Source: Veillonella sp. AM51-8BH (GTDB lineage: Bacteria; Bacillota; Negativicutes; Veillonellales; Veillonellaceae). Taken from it: 17,100 nucleotides of DNA. Under the pieces are notes generated by a model. That model did not search any database. It was not told the DNA's origin and saw nothing but the letters and a program-made list of their open reading frames with translations. Location of the stretch: contig NZ_QSDY01000038.1 in the NCBI RefSeq assembly GCF_003463825.1, forward strand, positions 1 through 17,100, read 5' to 3'. Positions within the stretch are counted from its first letter, which is position 1. Each line of letters opens with the position of its first letter. Below are positions 1 through 7,702 of the stretch, piece by piece. The translations under genes and the position numbers were made by a program.

Positions 1-207
1 TTATTGAGTAGTTATTTAGATAAGTAAAATAATGACTTATTCATAGAACTTATATATAGGATAAATGAAGAGAAATGTCGATAGAGTTTGTAGAAATCGC
101 ATGATTACTGGGGTTATAGATATTATTTTTCCTATTGTTAACCTTGACGATTTGCCTTAATTTACTAATTAACTTAAAATATGTGAGTAAAATACTTTGG
201 AGGATTT

Positions 208-1218
208 ATGTTACTTTCTATTGTAGTGCCTGTATATAACGAAGAAGAGAACATAGCGAATTTTTATAAAGCTGTAACTGATGTTATGTCAGGACTCACG
301 TACGATTATGAACTAATCTTCGTAGACGACGGTTCTAGTGATTCGTCATCTATGATATTACGTGAAATTGCTTACAATGATAAACATGTCAAAGTGTTAT
401 TGCTTGCTCGTAATTTTGGGCATCAGACTGCGCTTACTTGTGGTCTTGATTATGCTCATGGAGATGCAGTTATTACAATGGACGGTGACATGCAGCATCC
501 ACCGGCTTTGATTCCTGAACTTGTTAGATTGTGGGAGTCAGGCTATGATGTGGTGCGCACCATACGCGATTCAACTGAAGATGCTAGTTGGGCTAAATCT
601 TTCACGTCTAAGTATTATTACAAGCTAATGAACAAAATGGCCGATGTTCCTATTGTTGAAGGTGGATCTGATTTTCGTCTCATGAATAGTAAAGCATTGG
701 GCACATTGAAACGGTTTAGAGAACATGGTCGTTTCTTGCGCGGTATTGTCGGTGCCTTGGGGTATAGACAAGCTGAGTTGCACTTTGTGGCGCCACCTCG
801 TTTTGCAGGTGTCTCAAAGTTTAGTGTGCGTAAAATGATACGATTTGCTCTCGATGGGGTAACCGCCTTTTCAAGAGTTCCTTTACGGGCTGCCTTGTAC
901 GTCGGTGTACTATGTGGTGGGTTGAGCTTCTTGCTTATATTGCACCTCTTGTATGTATATCTTACGGGACAAGCCTTGAATGGATGGACTACCTTGGGCG
1001 TATCAATTTTGTTTATTGGTGGAATTCAACTCGTCGGACTGGGAATTATTGGCGAGTATGTAGGTCGTATTTTTGAAGAGGTGAAGCAACGGCCTTTGTA
1101 TTGGGTTAAGTCAGCTATAAACTTTGATGAGCATGAAGATGCTCCATTACTTGGACCAAGTAGTGCAGATGTGTTTATGGCACCTGAGACTTATACTAAC
1201 AAAAGCAAAGAAGACTAG
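208..1218 (+). CDS. Membrane-anchored family 2 glycosyltransferase (GtrB/DPM1-like)
   Basis: Predicted to transfer a sugar from a nucleotide sugar to polyprenyl phosphate at the inner face of the membrane, feeding modification of an envelope glycan. The 336-residue protein has a GT-A domain at about residues 1-225: VPVYNEEENI (7-16), DDGSSD (40-45), the DGDMQHPP metal-binding motif (92-99) and an FRLM/RFLRG segment near 156-179. Two hydrophobic segments follow at about 228-252 and 262-286, the usual layout of GtrB/CsbB/YkoT-type polyprenyl-phosphate glycosyltransferases, then a short hydrophilic tail. The ATG has a GGAGG about 4 bases upstream. No flippase or second glycosyltransferase gene is adjacent, so donor sugar and final acceptor cannot be told. 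An ArnC-like or O-antigen glucosylation role is possible. Family assignment is firm; the exact role is open. Confidence 0.9.
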   Translation: MLLSIVVPVYNEEENIANFYKAVTDVMSGLTYDYELIFVDDGSSDSSSMILREIAYNDKHVKVLLLARNFGHQTALTCGLDYAHGDAVITMDGDMQHPPALIPELVRLWESGYDVVRTIRDSTEDASWAKSFTSKYYYKLMNKMADVPIVEGGSDFRLMNSKALGTLKRFREHGRFLRGIVGALGYRQAELHFVAPPRFAGVSKFSVRKMIRFALDGVTAFSRVPLRAALYVGVLCGGLSFLLILHLLYVYLTGQALNGWTTLGVSILFIGGIQLVGLGIIGEYVGRIFEEVKQRPLYWVKSAINFDEHEDAPLLGPSSADVFMAPETYTNKSKED

Positions 1219-1301
1219 CTGTATTTGTGAATGCAAATAAATAGACGGTTAGTATATTTTGAATAAATAACTTACTTTAAAAGTTTTTGGAAAGGAAGCA
1301 T

Positions 1302-2111
1302 ATGAAGTCAAAATATAGTAAGGTTAAAATAACGGCATTAACATTAACTTTTGTGTGTGCCACAACAGCCATGGTAGGTGCAACAACATTACAATATGGT
1401 GATAAGGGCAAAAGTGTTACAGCGGTTCAACAACAACTAATTAAACACGGTTATAATGCTACAGATAAAAATGGTGTATATGGTAAAGAAACGAAATGGG
1501 CAGTTCGTCTGTTCCAACAAGATCGTGGCTTACCAGTGGACGGTATTGTAGGTCCTGCTACGTATAATGCATTGATGAGTGCTCCTCGTTCTACGAAGGC
1601 AGTATTGACTCAAAATGCTGCGACTAAAGCAGTAGCAACAAAATCCGCTTTCACAAACAACAATGCGACATCTCGTCGTGTTGCTGGTCAATCCATTACT
1701 GGCAAAAATATTAAATTAAATAATATTACGAAAAACGAAACACCAAATAGCATTCATGCTATTTTGGCTGAAGCGGACAAATACCGCGGTGTACCATATG
1801 TATTTGGTGGTACTACACCAAGTGGTTTTGACTGCTCTGGTTACGTTAAATATGTATTTGCAAAACAAGGTATTTCTTTACCACGTTTAGCAGATGAACA
1901 ATATAACGTAGGTGTTGAGGTTTCTCGTGCAAACTTAAAAGCAGGGGATTTGGTATTCTTTGAAACATATGAACCAGGTCCATCTCACTCCGGTATTTAT
2001 ATTGGTGATGGCAAGTTCATCAGCGCCACTTCCAGTCGTGGTGTAGCAGTAGCAGATCTTGATACTGGCTATTGGGGTGAACGCTATATCGGCGCAAAAC
2101 GCGTTGTATAA
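1302..2111 (+). CDS. Secreted peptidoglycan hydrolase: PG_binding_1 plus NlpC/P60 endopeptidase
   Basis: Cell-wall endopeptidase expected to cut peptide stems outside the cytoplasmic membrane. The start is taken as ATG 1302 because AAAGGAAG lies at a normal distance upstream; a TTG 15 bases earlier overlaps that site. This gives 269 residues. A signal peptide covers about residues 1-27 (VGA-T cleavage region). A peptidoglycan-binding repeat follows at about 30-92 (YGDKG, VQQQL, GVYGKET, FQQDRGLPVDGIVGPAT). A Thr/Ala/Asn-rich linker spans about 95-150 and an NlpC/P60 domain about 152-269. The nucleophile is Cys178 in FDCSG and the base His229 in SHSGIYIGDG. At the third triad position, where E. 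coli Spr has His, this protein has Ser241 (GKFISATSS). The gene ends before a strong terminator and so appears monocistronic or last in its unit. Confidence 0.92.
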   Translation: MKSKYSKVKITALTLTFVCATTAMVGATTLQYGDKGKSVTAVQQQLIKHGYNATDKNGVYGKETKWAVRLFQQDRGLPVDGIVGPATYNALMSAPRSTKAVLTQNAATKAVATKSAFTNNNATSRRVAGQSITGKNIKLNNITKNETPNSIHAILAEADKYRGVPYVFGGTTPSGFDCSGYVKYVFAKQGISLPRLADEQYNVGVEVSRANLKAGDLVFFETYEPGPSHSGIYIGDGKFISATSSRGVAVADLDTGYWGERYIGAKRVV

Positions 2112-2130
2112 ACCAATACATATTAGCTTT

Positions 2131-2187
2131 AAAAGAGGCTATACGAATCAATTATGTTCTGTTGATTTGTATAACCTCTTTTTCTCA
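2131..2187 (+). terminator. Rho-independent terminator after the NlpC/P60 gene
   Basis: A long hairpin starts 19 bases after the stop codon. AAAAGAGG (2131-2138) pairs with CCTCTTTT (2175-2182), TATAC pairs with GTATA, and AATCAA (2146-2151) pairs with TTGATT (2162-2167). There is one C/A mismatch and one G-U pair, and the loop has about 10 bases. The 3' arm runs directly into a T tract. It separates the hydrolase from alaS. Confidence 0.85.
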
Positions 2188-2266
2188 TTTCTAGAAATAT
2201 TGAATTTTATCCTTATATTTGCTATTGTGAAAGTCGGTAAATTCCGCATAATCTCAATGTTTTTAA

Positions 2267-2295
2267 TAGATTTTATGTCATTTTTACGATATAAT
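2267..2295 (+). promoter_or_regulatory. Candidate alaS promoter
   Basis: A perfect TATAAT lies at 2290-2295, 32 bases before the alaS start. The -35 region 17 bases upstream (TAGATT, 2267-2272) is a weak match. Position between the upstream terminator and a strong AGGAGG ribosome site supports it. No T-box motif is visible in this short leader, unlike thrS. Confidence 0.5.
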
Positions 2296-2327
2296 GAAGA
2301 GTAAATAATTTTAGGAGGAATATACAC

Positions 2328-4943
2328 ATGAAGGGTAATGAACTGCGTCAAGCATACTTGCAGTTTTTTGAAAGCAAAGGACATTTAAAATTAGATAGTT
2401 TTTCTCTTATACCAGAAAACGATCCATCTCTATTATTGATTGGGGCAGGTATGGCGCCATTAAAGCCTTTCTTTACAGGTAAATTGGTACCTCCTTGTCA
2501 TCGTATTACAACAAGCCAAAAATGTATGCGTACAGGTGACCTTGAAAACGTAGGTCGCACAGCTCGTCACCATACATTCTTTGAAATGCTTGGCAACTTC
2601 TCCTTTGGTGACTACTTCAAAAAAGAAGCAATTCACTGGGCGTGGGAGTTCTTAACTGAAGTTATTAAACTCGACAAAAATAGATTGTATGTTACTGTAT
2701 ATCCAGATGACCAAGAAGCATATGATACATGGCACAATGATTGTGGCGTAGAAGAAAGTCATATTACACGCCTTGAAGATAACTTCTGGGAAATCGGTGA
2801 AGGACCATGTGGTCCTGATAGTGAAATCTTCTTCGACCAAGGTCCTGAACATGGTTGTGATGATCCTAACTGTGCACCAGGTTGTGACTGTGATCGCTAT
2901 CTTGAAATCTGGAACTTAGTATTCACTCAATTTAATAAAATGCCAGATGGTTCTTATGAACCATTGCAACATAAAAACATCGATACCGGCGCTGGTCTTG
3001 AACGATTGGCTTCCGTATTACAAGGTTGTAAAACAAACTTTGAAACAGATTTGATTTTCCCAATTATTGAAGCTACAGCTAAATGCGCTGGTGTTACATA
3101 TAACGAAAATCCAAATACTGATGTATCTTTAAAGGTTATCGCTGACCATGCTCGTGCTGTAACTGCATTGATTTCCGATGGCGTATTGCCATCTAATGAA
3201 GGTCGTGGTTACGTATTGCGTCGTATTTTACGTCGTGCTGTACGTCATGGCCGTTTACTTGGTATTGAAGGTATCTTCTTAACACCACTTATTGATGTAG
3301 TAGTAGATATTCTTGGCCCTGGTATTAAATCCATTGCTGAGAAACAAGACTTCGTTAAACGGGTTGTACAAAATGAAGAAGAACGATTCAACCAAACCTT
3401 GGAACAAGGTCTTGAATTGTTGAATTCTTTGATTGATACACTTGCTGCTGAAAAAGCAACTGTTGTGCCTGGTACAGAAGTATTCAAACTATATGATACA
3501 TACGGATTCCCTTGGGAATTAACAGAAGAAATCGCTTCTGAACGCGGCTTTACAATCGACCATGAAGGTTTTGAAGCAGCTATGAAGGAACAACGTGAAC
3601 GCGCTCGTGAAGCTCGTATAAAAGAAGATGCTAAGGTAGCAACACCTGACATCACATTCTTGAAAGACGAAGAGCTTCTTGAAGATGAAGCTGTAACTGC
3701 TTCTTCCGTATTAATGATCGGCAAAGGCTCTGAACGTTTGCAAACAGCTGCTGATGGCGATGAAATTACTGTTATCGTACGCACCACACCATTCCACGCT
3801 GAAGGGGGCGGTCAATTAGGTGATACAGGCTTTATCGTTGGCCCAATGGGTAAGGTAGAGGTTCATAATACAAAACGTTTACCTGAAGGCACTGTATACC
3901 ATATCGGTACTGTTGTGGAAGGTTCCATTTCCGAAGGCGATGATGTAGCGCTTGAAGTAGATACAAATCGCCGTGCTGCTATGGCTCGTAACCATACAGC
4001 AACACACTTGTTACATGCAGCATTGAAAAAGGTTCTAGGCGAGCATGTTAACCAAGCTGGTTCCTTAGTAACTCCAGATTACTTGCGTTTCGACTTCACT
4101 CACTTCTCTCCTGTAACACAAGAGGAACTTGATCAAATTGAAGCTCTTGTAAATGAAGAGATTTTAAAAGCTACAGATTTAGCTATTGCTGAAATGTCCA
4201 TGGACGAAGCAAAAGCGAAAGGTGCGATGGCGCTCTTTGGCGATAAATATGGCGATGTAGTTCGCGTTGTAGAGGTTCCTGGTTTCTCCGTTGAATTATG
4301 TGGCGGTTCTCATGTGGGTAATACAGCTTTCATTAGTTCATTCCGCTTAACATCTGAAGCGGGTATCGGCTCTGGTGTACGTCGTATTGAAGCAATTACA
4401 GGTCGCGCAGCTCTTGATGCAGCAAAACATGATCGCTTGACTATCGAACGTATGGCAGGCGAACTTAAAACTAAAGCACCTCAAGTAGAAGAACGTTTAC
4501 ATCAAGTATTGGCAGAAGCAAAAGAAACTGCTAAAGAATTAGAACAAATTCGCAAAGAGGTTTCTGCAGCTGGTGCGGCAGATATCATTGCTGGTAAAGT
4601 TATGATTGGCGATGTAGCATTTGTAGCGGCTGCTGTAAAAGCTTCCTCTATTGATGAATTACGTGACCTAGCTGATATGGGCCTTGATAAATTGGCTGGT
4701 TCTGGCGTAGTGCTCGTAGGTGCTGCTATGGGTGACGATAAGGTTAACTTTGTATGTAAAGTATCTAAAGACGTTGTTGCTAAAGGTGCAAAAGCTGGTA
4801 ACATCGTAAAAGCAGCAGCTCAAGTAGCTGGTGGTAATGGCGGTGGCCGTCCAGATATGGCTCAAGCAGGTGGTAAAGAACCAGCTAAATTGGTGGAAGC
4901 ATTAAAAGCTGGTGGTGAAGCTTTAACATCTATGTTACAATAG
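2328..4943 (+). CDS. alaS: Alanine--tRNA ligase
   Basis: Charges tRNA-Ala with alanine in the cytoplasm and clears mischarged Ser/Gly through its editing domain. The 871 residues match the full bacterial length. The N-terminal class II catalytic core opens with the expected elements (FFESKGH, then TTSQKCMRTGDLENVG and HHTFFEMLGNFSFGDYF). The editing domain carries the zinc set His556, His560 (HTATH), Cys658 and His662 (CGGSH). The C-terminal DHHA1-type domain ends with the Gly-rich GGNGGGRPDMAQAGG segment. A Cys-rich stretch at 177-188 (Cys177, 182, 186, 188) sits before RYLEIWNLVFTQF; I recall similar inserts in other Firmicute AlaRS proteins. The start ATG has AGGAGG 10 bases upstream. It is separated from ireB by about 150 bases with a new promoter, the usual gene order in Firmicutes. 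Confidence 0.98.
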   Translation: MKGNELRQAYLQFFESKGHLKLDSFSLIPENDPSLLLIGAGMAPLKPFFTGKLVPPCHRITTSQKCMRTGDLENVGRTARHHTFFEMLGNFSFGDYFKKEAIHWAWEFLTEVIKLDKNRLYVTVYPDDQEAYDTWHNDCGVEESHITRLEDNFWEIGEGPCGPDSEIFFDQGPEHGCDDPNCAPGCDCDRYLEIWNLVFTQFNKMPDGSYEPLQHKNIDTGAGLERLASVLQGCKTNFETDLIFPIIEATAKCAGVTYNENPNTDVSLKVIADHARAVTALISDGVLPSNEGRGYVLRRILRRAVRHGRLLGIEGIFLTPLIDVVVDILGPGIKSIAEKQDFVKRVVQNEEERFNQTLEQGLELLNSLIDTLAAEKATVVPGTEVFKLYDTYGFPWELTEEIASERGFTIDHEGFEAAMKEQRERAREARIKEDAKVATPDITFLKDEELLEDEAVTASSVLMIGKGSERLQTAADGDEITVIVRTTPFHAEGGGQLGDTGFIVGPMGKVEVHNTKRLPEGTVYHIGTVVEGSISEGDDVALEVDTNRRAAMARNHTATHLLHAALKKVLGEHVNQAGSLVTPDYLRFDFTHFSPVTQEELDQIEALVNEEILKATDLAIAEMSMDEAKAKGAMALFGDKYGDVVRVVEVPGFSVELCGGSHVGNTAFISSFRLTSEAGIGSGVRRIEAITGRAALDAAKHDRLTIERMAGELKTKAPQVEERLHQVLAEAKETAKELEQIRKEVSAAGAADIIAGKVMIGDVAFVAAAVKASSIDELRDLADMGLDKLAGSGVVLVGAAMGDDKVNFVCKVSKDVVAKGAKAGNIVKAAAQVAGGNGGGRPDMAQAGGKEPAKLVEALKAGGEALTSMLQ

Positions 4944-5007
4944 GCATATAATTTTATAATTATACTTGTATCTGTTATAGAAAAATTTTATGATGCATAA
5001 AAAGTTA

Positions 5008-5037
5008 CTGACTTTGTAGCTTTAATTCAAGTATAAT
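5008..5037 (+). promoter_or_regulatory. Candidate promoter of the ireB-ruvX-DUF1292 unit
   Basis: TATAAT at 5032-5037 is preceded, with an 18-base spacer, by CTGACT (5008-5013), a 4/6 match to the -35 consensus. Transcription would begin near 5044, right at the base of the hairpin at 5042-5073. No terminator is evident after alaS, so read-through from alaS is also possible. Confidence 0.55.
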
Positions 5038-5041
5038 AGTA

Positions 5042-5073
5042 GGCGAGGTTTCACTTTTACAGTGAAACCTGCC
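5042..5073 (+). promoter_or_regulatory. 5' leader hairpin before ireB
   Basis: Inverted repeat AGGTTTCAC (5046-5054) / GTGAAACCT (5062-5070) with a 7-base loop. GGC (5042-5044) pairs with GCC (5071-5073) around a single bulged G. It is not followed by a T tract, so it is not a normal terminator. Lying at the predicted mRNA 5' end and ending 11 bases before the AAGGAGGG ribosome site, it could stabilise the transcript or act as a regulator site in DNA. Confidence 0.55.
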
Positions 5074-5097
5074 AATGTAATAAAAAGGAGGGATACG

Positions 5098-5358
5098 ATG
5101 AAGGTTTCTGATGAAACTATGTTATTCCGTAAAGTAGACGATGAACCGATGACAGCTGAAGAGGTTCTTACTCGTGTTTATCAATCTATTCAAGAAAAAG
5201 GTTACAATCCAATCAATCAAATCTTAGGGTATCTTATTTCTGGAGATCCAGCGTACATTACAAGCTATAATAATGCACGTTCTGATATCCGTCGTTTAGA
5301 GCGGGATGACTTGATTGAGGAATTGTTGAAAGAATACGCAAAGGCAAAACAACTATAA
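5098..5358 (+). CDS. ireB: IreB family regulatory phosphoprotein (UPF0297)
   Basis: Small cytoplasmic protein of the IreB/YrzL family. In Enterococcus faecalis, IreB is phosphorylated by the Ser/Thr kinase IreK and negatively influences cephalosporin resistance; the role here is inferred by family. The start is ATG 5098, preceded by AAGGAGGG. An in-frame GTG at 5062 lies inside the leader hairpin and lacks a ribosome site. The 86-residue product shows the family hallmarks: ETMLF near the N-terminus, the central [27 protein letters not shown], and an acidic/basic helical C-terminus. A TAATG overlap joins its stop to the ruvX start, so the two are translationally coupled. The trio ireB-ruvX-DUF1292 is conserved across Firmicutes. 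Confidence 0.95.
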   Translation: MKVSDETMLFRKVDDEPMTAEEVLTRVYQSIQEKGYNPINQILGYLISGDPAYITSYNNARSDIRRLERDDLIEELLKEYAKAKQL

Positions 5359-5777
5359 TGAGAATTATGTCATTAGATGTGGGCAGCCGTACTATCGGTA
5401 TTGCCTGTAGTGATGCACTGCTCATGACAGCACAAGGTATTGAAACCATTCGTAGAACATCTCTTGAAAAAGATTTTAATCGCTTACAAGAACTCATTGC
5501 TGAATATGAAGTACATGAGCTTGTAGTAGGTATGCCGAAGAATATGAATGGTACAAAAGGTGAACGAGCTGAAAAGACTGAAGAATTCGTTGAAAAGATG
5601 AAAGAAGTCATCGATTTACCTGTTTCATATTGGGATGAGCGGTTATCTACGGTTATGGCTGAACGGCAACTCATTGCAGCTGACGTAAGTCGTAAAAAGC
5701 GTAAATCCGTTATTGATAAAATGGCAGCGGTTGTAATTTTGCAAGGATACTTAGATCGCTTGCAGTTCAATAAATAA
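5358..5777 (+). CDS. ruvX: Putative pre-16S rRNA nuclease / Holliday junction resolvase-like YqgF
   Basis: RNase H-fold protein of the YqgF/RuvX family. In E. coli, YqgF is implicated in maturing the 16S rRNA 5' end; a Holliday-junction role was proposed from fold similarity. The 139-residue length is typical. The N-terminal [11 protein letters not shown] strand carries the first catalytic Asp (Asp7). [16 protein letters not shown] forms the middle motif, and WDERLST carries the conserved acidic and arginine residues. The start overlaps the ireB stop by one base. DUF1292 follows after 28 bases with its own strong ribosome site. Confidence 0.95.
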   Translation: MRIMSLDVGSRTIGIACSDALLMTAQGIETIRRTSLEKDFNRLQELIAEYEVHELVVGMPKNMNGTKGERAEKTEEFVEKMKEVIDLPVSYWDERLSTVMAERQLIAADVSRKKRKSVIDKMAAVVILQGYLDRLQFNK

Positions 5778-5805
5778 ATCTTTTTTTCCACAAGGAGGGT
5801 TTCCA

Positions 5806-6102
5806 ATGGTTGACCAAAACTTTGAAGGTGAAGTGTATTATTTAGAATTCGAAGACGAAAACGGCAATAAACAATACTTCACAGAAGATGTTGTTCTAAA
5901 CCATGAAGGTCGTGAGTATGCAGTTCTTGTACATGTACAAGACGAAGAGGCAGACCACGAAGGTCAAGATGACACATACATGATCTTGGCTAGCATCGAA
6001 AAAAATGAAGAAGGCGTAGAAGTATACGTACCTTTAGATGAAGAAGATGAAGTTTTTGAGACTCTAGTAAAATTGTATGAAGAAATGGAAGATGGCGAGT
6101 AG
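5806..6102 (+). CDS. DUF1292 domain protein (YrzB-like)
   Basis: Small, very acidic cytoplasmic protein (98 residues) of the DUF1292/YrzB family, function unknown. The family core is visible: ITL-like opening replaced by YYLEFEDENGNKQYF, then YAVLVHVQDEE, a short Asp/Glu-rich loop, and YMILASIEKNEEGVEVYVPLDEEDEVFETL. The start has a strong AAGGAGGG. It is the last gene of the ireB operon and is followed at once by a terminator. The conserved linkage with ireB and ruvX is the only functional hint. Confidence 0.92.
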   Translation: MVDQNFEGEVYYLEFEDENGNKQYFTEDVVLNHEGREYAVLVHVQDEEADHEGQDDTYMILASIEKNEEGVEVYVPLDEEDEVFETLVKLYEEMEDGE

Positions 6103-6115
6103 TCGTCTTCTTTAT

Positions 6116-6158
6116 AAAAATAGCGTATTGTCTTTGGATAATACGCTATTTTTATTTG
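6116..6158 (+). terminator. Rho-independent terminator of the ireB-ruvX-DUF1292 unit
   Basis: A perfect 14-base inverted repeat, AAAAATAGCGTATT (6116-6129) / AATACGCTATTTTT (6140-6153), with a 10-base loop and a T-rich end. Its A-tract/T-tract symmetry means it could also stop transcription from the other side. Confidence 0.92.
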
Positions 6159-6220
6159 CTATTTATTAAGGGCCCCATAATATGATAATGTCCTTTTATA
6201 TAGGGGAAATATGGACTTTA

Positions 6221-6229
6221 TGGTATAAT
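6221..6229 (+). promoter_or_regulatory. Extended -10 promoter element before mltG
   Basis: TGGTATAAT (TG at 6221-6222, TATAAT at 6224-6229) is a textbook extended -10. The -35 region is poor, as is common with this class. It lies 43 bases before the mltG start and after the upstream terminator, so it probably drives mltG-trmR-trhP. Confidence 0.6.
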
Positions 6230-6272
6230 AAGATGATAAATACTGTTATGTTACAGAAAGGAACTCAACGTC

Positions 6273-7679
6273 GTGAGAAAAGCCTTAAGATACATTTTAA
6301 TCCTTATTATTGTAGGCGTATTAATCATCGCAGGTGGTTTGGGAGCGATTTATTTAGTGCCAAACACCTTTGCTCAAGATGATGGTACACAAGTACTTGT
6401 CATCGAAAAAGGGCAGACTGGCACTGAAATTGCAGACATGCTCTATGAACGAGGTCTTATTCGTTCCACACAAGGCTTTAAGCTTTGGTTATATTTGAGC
6501 GGCACCAATGATAAACTTCAAACTGGTCACTACCAAATTCCTAACAAGGTAACTGTGCGCGAACTCATTTCTTTATTACAAGAAGGTCATGTAGAATCTA
6601 TTCGTGTTACAATTCCTGAAGGATACACAGTTGGTGATATAGCTATCGTTCTTGAAAAAAATCAAATTATGAAGGCAAAGGATTTCTTAGCAGAAGCAAA
6701 GACCTTTGTACCATATCCATATATGAAAGGTACAAGACCTGCTACATATCCGGTAGAGGGCTTCTTATTCCCAAGTACTTATGAAATTCCAGTAGGTGCA
6801 ACGCCACGTGAAGTGATTCAAATGATGGCTGACGAAATGAATCGTTACCTCACACCGGCTGTGAAGAAACAAATTCAAGCTCAACACATGAGTATTCATG
6901 ACTTTGTAACATTGGCATCCATTGTTGAACGTGAATCTTTGTTTGATGCAGATCGTCCAACAATTGCAGGGGTATTTAAAAAACGGTTAGCCCATGGTAT
7001 TCCATTGCAATCTGATGCGACAATTTCCTATGTACTTGGTTATGCAAAAGAAGATGTAACTATTGGTGATACGCAATTGCAAAGCCCGTATAATACATAC
7101 GTATCTAAAGGCTTGCCACCTGGTCCAATTGCGAACCCTGGTAAAAAAGCATTAGATGCAGTTTTGCATTCTGAAGATACAGATTATTTATACTTTGTAG
7201 CAGATAAAGATGGACATAACCACTTCTCTAAAACATATGAAGAACATTTAGCGGAAGTTCATAAAATCTATGGTAATGATACGGCTACATCCTCTAATAC
7301 AGAGGCAGCAGTACAAGCTGGTCCTAACTATGACGTGGCTGTGGCAACGACAGAGCCTAACTACAATTACAGCTCTGAAGAAGCGGTGGAAGCAGATTCT
7401 CAATATGTTAATGTGGAACCTACGTACAAATATACACCAACAACGGTTCCAGCTGCTGAAATTCCAGCACCAACACCAGCTCCACAAGCACCAGCACAAT
7501 CTGCACCAGCAACTCAATCATCTAGTTCTAACTCTTATGTGCCAACTACAACACCTGCTCCAGAATCTATGCAAAATGTTGTACCAAGTACACAACAAGT
7601 ACCTCATATTGAAGTAAAGCCAGCTGAATCTGTGGATCGTTCTACGTTGGTAATTCCTAGTGGTAATAGCAATAAATAA
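6273..7679 (+). CDS. mltG: Endolytic murein transglycosylase MltG with extended C-terminal tail
   Basis: Inner-membrane YceG/MltG lytic transglycosylase that cleaves nascent glycan strands and so sets strand length. The GTG start is supported by AGAAAGGAA about 10 bases upstream. A single N-terminal membrane helix lies at about residues 6-29, leaving the rest outside the membrane. LysM-like and YceG catalytic regions span about 42-335. The catalytic Glu is residue 219 in ASIVERES, equivalent to E. coli Glu218. LQSDATISYVLG, QSPYNTY and LPPGPIANPG are all present. From about residue 336 to 468 runs a Thr/Pro/Ala/Ser/Gln-rich low-complexity tail that ordinary MltG lacks. It includes repeated P-N/T-Y motifs (GPNYD, EPNYNY, EPTYKY) and a proline block. 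trmR follows after 23 bases, the B. subtilis yrrL-yrrM order. Confidence 0.96.
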   Translation: MRKALRYILILIIVGVLIIAGGLGAIYLVPNTFAQDDGTQVLVIEKGQTGTEIADMLYERGLIRSTQGFKLWLYLSGTNDKLQTGHYQIPNKVTVRELISLLQEGHVESIRVTIPEGYTVGDIAIVLEKNQIMKAKDFLAEAKTFVPYPYMKGTRPATYPVEGFLFPSTYEIPVGATPREVIQMMADEMNRYLTPAVKKQIQAQHMSIHDFVTLASIVERESLFDADRPTIAGVFKKRLAHGIPLQSDATISYVLGYAKEDVTIGDTQLQSPYNTYVSKGLPPGPIANPGKKALDAVLHSEDTDYLYFVADKDGHNHFSKTYEEHLAEVHKIYGNDTATSSNTEAAVQAGPNYDVAVATTEPNYNYSSEEAVEADSQYVNVEPTYKYTPTTVPAAEIPAPTPAPQAPAQSAPATQSSSSNSYVPTTTPAPESMQNVVPSTQQVPHIEVKPAESVDRSTLVIPSGNSNK

Positions 7680-7702
7680 TGTAGGAGATTGAATCTACTT
7701 TC

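Noticed and set aside
144..180. Promoter TTGACG with TAAAAT before the glycosyltransferase
   Set aside because: Spacing is about 25 bases and closer -10 matches are poor; the first 207 bases otherwise show no gene or clear structure.
1222..1239. TATTTG/CAAATA hairpin after the glycosyltransferase gene
   Set aside because: Six A/T-rich pairs with no T tract; too weak to call a terminator.
2059..2304. 81-codon open frame over the end of the NlpC gene and its terminator
   Set aside because: Overlaps a real gene end, terminator and alaS promoter; no ribosome site.
2188..2327. T-box or other riboswitch before alaS
   Set aside because: Too short, and no GGTGGAACCGCG-like motif or large hairpin after the upstream terminator.
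3245..3787. 180-codon open frame on the minus strand inside alaS
   Set aside because: Antisense shadow of a certain gene, Ser/Arg-rich product with no recognisable domain.
5258..5806. 182-codon open frame on the minus strand over ireB and ruvX
   Set aside because: Lies antisense to two well-identified genes; no family features.
7270..7617. 115-codon out-of-frame reading of the mltG tail
   Set aside because: Gln/Leu/His-rich product produced by the low-complexity codons of the real frame.
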